Positions 61,258 through 64,000 of a stretch of DNA of 64,000 bases are shown one piece after another. The stretch's first letter is position 1. Every line of letters starts with the position of its first letter. Both the position numbers and the translations under genes were made by a program. Source of the stretch: M3 sp964637445 (GTDB lineage: Bacteria > Bacteroidota > Bacteroidia > Bacteroidales > Muribaculaceae); assembly GCA_964637445.1 (NCBI GenBank), contig CAZWWS010000001.1, forward strand, positions 48,528-112,527. The letters are read 5' to 3'. Below the pieces are notes generated by a model. The model saw only the letters and a program-made list of their open reading frames with translations. It was not told the origin of the DNA and did not search any database.

Positions 61258-63141
61258 ATGCAAAAACTCAAAATGCAATCAGACGATGGAGTAAGTCGCA
61301 ATATAGATATTATTGCTCGACTATTTCCATCATGTATCACCGAACGGATTGGACGCAATGGAGTAGTCGAAAGAGCTATCGACTTTGATAAATTGCGTCA
61401 AGAATTATCCACTGAAATTGTTGAAGGTAGCGAAGAACGCTACCAATTTACTTGGCCCGACAAGCGTGCTGCTGTCCGCTTGGCAAATACGCCTACTACA
61501 ATGACACTTCGCCCTTGTCGTGAGGAGAGTATGGATTTTGATAATACACAGAATCTTTACATCGAGGGCGACAACCTCGATGTATTGAAGGTGCTACGTG
61601 AAACCTATCTTGGCAAGGTGAAGATGATTTATATTGATCCTCCTTACAATACAGGCAATGACTTTGTATATAATGATGATTTTGCACAAGGCAAAGATGA
61701 TTTTGAGCAGTCAAGTGGTCTCTTCGATGAAGAGGGCAATCAAACCATTGACCCAATGCAACGCAACACCGAAAGTAATGGTCGTTTTCATACCGATTGG
61801 CTCAATATGATTTATCCTCGTTTGAAAGTTGCAAGGGATTTACTTGCTGATGATGGAGCTATATTTATATCAATAGATGACTATGAAGAAGATAATCTAA
61901 AAAAGATAGTTAACGAAATTTTTGGAGAAAGGAACTTTGTCGCTTGTGTTGCTTGGCAAAGAAATTATGCTCCAATTAGTCTCAAAAAGTTCTTTTCGGA
62001 AAGCCACGAATATTGCTATATATACGCAAAAGATTTAAATCAATTTCAAATGAATCTTCTGCCAAGAAGCGATAAGCAAAATAAAGATTATAAGAATCCA
62101 GACAATGATCCGAGAGGAGTTTGGAAAGTTGGTAATCTAACAGTTGGTCCAGCTGTTGAAAAACAAGTATACGAGATTGTTGGTCCAACAGGACGCAAGT
62201 TTTTACCTCCAAGTGGTTATTGCTGGCGTTTTACAAAGGAAAAGTTTGAGGAGATGCGTAAAGATAACCGAATTTGGTTTGGAATAGATGGAAACAATTC
62301 TCCTGTACCAAAATTATTTTTAACAGAAGTGCAGGATGGTGTTACTCCAATGACACTTTGGTCTTTTGAAGAAGCTGGTCATAACCAAATTGCAACAAGA
62401 GAATTGCGTGATATATTTGGTGCATCTATATTTACAAGCCCCAAACCATTAAAGTATCTCACACGATACTTACAAATTGGATTGAACAAGGATTCTCTCA
62501 TACTCGATTTCTTCTCCGGCTCAGCCACAACCGCTCACGCCGTAATGAAACTCAATGCCGAAGATGGAGGAAACCGAAAATTCATCATGGTACAACTTCC
62601 CGAAAAGACAGACGAGAAAAGTGAAGCCTACAAAGCCGGTTACAAGAACATCTGCGAAATTGGAAAAGAACGTATCCGTAGAGCCGGAAAGAAAGTAAAG
62701 GAAGAAGCAGGATTGCAAGGCCAAAACCTTGATACGGGTTTTAGAGTTTTGAAACTCGATTCTTCAAATATGGAAGATGTCTATTATACACCTCAGGAGT
62801 TTGAGTTGCAATCACTCTTTAATGAGAATGTAAAGGCTGACCGTACCAACGAGGATTTGCTTTTCCAAGTGATGCTTGACCTCGGCATAGAACTTTCCGT
62901 TTCAATTAAGAAAGAGGCGTTAGGAATTAGGAATGATATTACAGTGTTTAATGTGGATAATGGGTATTTGATGGCAACGTTTGATAAAGACGTAGATGAG
63001 TCGACCATTACAGAGATTGCCAAGTTGCAACCTATCTATTTCGTTATGCGTGATGCTTCGGCAGCAAACGACAATGTGATAGACAACTTTGAGCAGATCT
63101 TCCGTCATTATTCACCTGAAACCAATTGCCGCATAATTTAA
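61258..63141 (+). CDS. type III restriction-modification DNA methyltransferase (Mod), beta-class N6-adenine
   Basis: A 627-residue DNA adenine methyltransferase. The catalytic motif DPPY is at 127-130 (YIDPPYNTG) and precedes the SAM-binding motif (LDFFSGSATTAHAVM, near residue 420). This order, with the target-recognition region between, is the beta class typical of type III Mod subunits. The middle part (about 61840-62490) is more AT-rich and uses AGA/AGG for Arg, which the N-terminal part does not, as expected if the recognition region was swapped. ATG 61258 is the likely start; ATG 61273 is an alternative. A restriction subunit (Res) is expected downstream but is not within the window. 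Confidence 0.9.
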   Translation: MQKLKMQSDDGVSRNIDIIARLFPSCITERIGRNGVVERAIDFDKLRQELSTEIVEGSEERYQFTWPDKRAAVRLANTPTTMTLRPCREESMDFDNTQNLYIEGDNLDVLKVLRETYLGKVKMIYIDPPYNTGNDFVYNDDFAQGKDDFEQSSGLFDEEGNQTIDPMQRNTESNGRFHTDWLNMIYPRLKVARDLLADDGAIFISIDDYEEDNLKKIVNEIFGERNFVACVAWQRNYAPISLKKFFSESHEYCYIYAKDLNQFQMNLLPRSDKQNKDYKNPDNDPRGVWKVGNLTVGPAVEKQVYEIVGPTGRKFLPPSGYCWRFTKEKFEEMRKDNRIWFGIDGNNSPVPKLFLTEVQDGVTPMTLWSFEEAGHNQIATRELRDIFGASIFTSPKPLKYLTRYLQIGLNKDSLILDFFSGSATTAHAVMKLNAEDGGNRKFIMVQLPEKTDEKSEAYKAGYKNICEIGKERIRRAGKKVKEEAGLQGQNLDTGFRVLKLDSSNMEDVYYTPQEFELQSLFNENVKADRTNEDLLFQVMLDLGIELSVSIKKEALGIRNDITVFNVDNGYLMATFDKDVDESTITEIAKLQPIYFVMRDASAANDNVIDNFEQIFRHYSPETNCRII

Positions 63142-63198
63142 TTAATAAGAAATAAATAAATAACTAATTACTCATAATACCAGTCAAAAGAAAATTGT

Positions 63199-63206
63199 TA
63201 TATTTG
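63199..63206 (+). promoter_or_regulatory. -7 element TATATTTG for the toxin-antitoxin-like pair
   Basis: It lies 27 bp before ATG 63234, giving the pair its own promoter separate from mod. No TTTG was found at the usual distance. Confidence 0.55.
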
Positions 63207-63233
63207 CACATTGAATAGACAAAATATTCTATC

Positions 63234-63443
63234 ATGTCAGAGAAGGAAATGAATTCATACAGATTCGGCACAGGTCAAGAACCTACTGATGAGATGCTGG
63301 AACAAGTAATGAAAGAGGTTGCTGAAGAAGCTCGCGAAAGTAGTCGGAAAGCAGCTGAGGCTCATTTTGAATGTATGCGCAATAATATAGCTTTGCATAA
63401 GAAGCAATGGGCTGAACGCATAGACAGCATAATCAATGGTTAA
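63234..63443 (+). CDS. small helical protein, candidate antitoxin
   Basis: A 69-residue charged protein, almost all predicted alpha-helix (EMLEQVMKEVAEEARESSRK, then NNIALHKKQWAERI). It overlaps the next gene by 8 bp and precedes a zeta-toxin-like kinase, the usual order antitoxin then toxin. No DNA-binding motif is obvious. The antitoxin role is inferred from position, size and coupling. Confidence 0.6.
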   Translation: MSEKEMNSYRFGTGQEPTDEMLEQVMKEVAEEARESSRKAAEAHFECMRNNIALHKKQWAERIDSIING

Positions 63444-64000
63444 AGAAGGACATAAACCCGAACTGATTATTATTGCCGGACCTAATGGGTCGGGTAAAAC
63501 TTCTGTGACTAAAAGATTCCTTCATCATGAGTGGGCAGAAAGCACCACTTATATCAACCCGGATGAAGTGGCCAATGATATGTTTGGCGATTGGAACTCT
63601 GGGGAAGCGGTGCTCAGTGCCGCCAATTATTGTGCTGAATTGAGGGAACGATGTTTGAATGAAAAAAGAAGTTTTGTTTTTGAAACGGTAATGTCGGCTG
63701 ATGATAAGGTCGAATTTATTGCAAAGGCAAAAAAACACGGATTTTTTATCAGATTGTTCTTTATTTCAACAGCAAGTCCTACTATCAATGCGGCAAGAAT
63801 TGCCGACAGAGTGATGAAAGGGGGACATGACGTTCCGATAACAAAGGTTATATCAAGGTATTATAAGTCTATCGCTAATTGCAAAGCGGTATCCTCTATC
63901 GTCGATAGGCTATATGTCTATGACAATTCAGCGGATGGTGAAGACGCAAAAATACAATTTCGTTTAGTGAATGGTGTTATGGGTAAAATGTATGTAACCG
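63436..64000 (+). CDS. zeta-toxin-like P-loop kinase, 3' truncated by window end
   Basis: 188 residues are visible from ATG 63436; the gene runs off the window. It starts with a P-loop (IIIAGPNGSGKTSVTKRF), followed by TTYINPDEVAND and the FVFETVMS strand, and later ARIADRVMKGGHDVP with family-like arginines. These match the zeta toxin/AAA-type kinase group; zeta toxins phosphorylate UDP-N-acetylglucosamine and poison cell-wall synthesis, but many related ATPases do other things. It overlaps the small upstream gene and follows a type III mod gene. Confidence 0.75.
   Translation, partial: MVKEGHKPELIIIAGPNGSGKTSVTKRFLHHEWAESTTYINPDEVANDMFGDWNSGEAVLSAANYCAELRERCLNEKRSFVFETVMSADDKVEFIAKAKKHGFFIRLFFISTASPTINAARIADRVMKGGHDVPITKVISRYYKSIANCKAVSSIVDRLYVYDNSADGEDAKIQFRLVNGVMGKMYVT

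Noticed and set aside
61188..61388. 66-codon frame overlapping the start of mod
   Set aside because: It runs through hairpin 2 and into mod in another frame, and lacks any family feature.

Overview
The window looks like a chromosomal segment of a gut-type Bacteroidota, order Bacteroidales, probably close to Muribaculaceae (the family is an inference). The evidence is consistent: many genes are preceded by the Bacteroidota -7 element TAnnTTTG, often with a TTTG box 18-20 bp upstream; ribosome-binding sites are weak; two large secreted proteins end in type IX secretion (T9SS) sorting domains and a T9SS plug-family protein is present; glycogen is made by a eukaryote-like GT3 synthase; and there are CBM26 starch-binding modules, DUF4250, DUF1015, DUF3109, DUF5103 and DUF6377 proteins. 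No rRNA, CRISPR array, prophage or insertion sequence was seen.

Layout. 1-2.2 kb: the end of a polysaccharide locus (GT2 glycosyltransferase, AT-rich membrane protein). 2.3-14 kb: housekeeping, with an LptF/G permease and ribBA on the plus strand, a minus-strand run rho-ybaK-aroC-radical SAM, miaB divergent from a small membrane-anchored protein, and an acetyl-CoA hydrolase/CoA-transferase. 13.7-19.9 kb: a possible kinase remnant, a DUF6377 regulator and a 1299-residue secreted protein with starch-binding modules around an SGNH hydrolase. 20-33 kb: CpsB-type phosphatase, penicillin-binding protein 1A, frameshifted priA and crcB, tgt, a second LptG-type permease, nucleoside phosphorylase-dprA-thioesterase, and a C45-type acyltransferase. 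33-45 kb: DUF4250, DUF1015-purA-fur, a large secreted alpha-amylase, cdaA-folP, and two sodium:neurotransmitter-type transporters. 45-54 kb: VanZ, a thioredoxin-like lipoprotein, acyl-CoA ligase, typA, tRNA-Arg, ung, a C_GCAxxG_C_C protein, DUF5103 and DUF3109. 54-61 kb: pullulanase, a tiny protein resembling a lone T9SS sorting domain, GT3 glycogen synthase and glucan phosphorylase. 61-64 kb: the start of an accessory island with a type III restriction-modification methyltransferase followed by a zeta-toxin-like pair.

Functionally the strongest theme is starch and glycogen. A secreted amylase and a CBM26/SGNH protein would bind and attack starch at the surface, a periplasmic pullulanase debranches, and GT3 synthase plus GlgP store and mobilise glucose polymer. 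Codon use suggests GlgP and the CoA-transferase are very highly expressed.

The least ordinary DNA is 60.9-64 kb. A consensus promoter reads through about 290 nt of leader holding two large hairpins, with a perfect 9-bp alternative pairing between them, into a mod gene whose middle looks recombined. An antitoxin/zeta-toxin-like pair with its own promoter then sits where a restriction subunit would normally follow. Three single-base losses in priA and crcB within 2.1 kb also need explanation, either as sequence error or as real decay.
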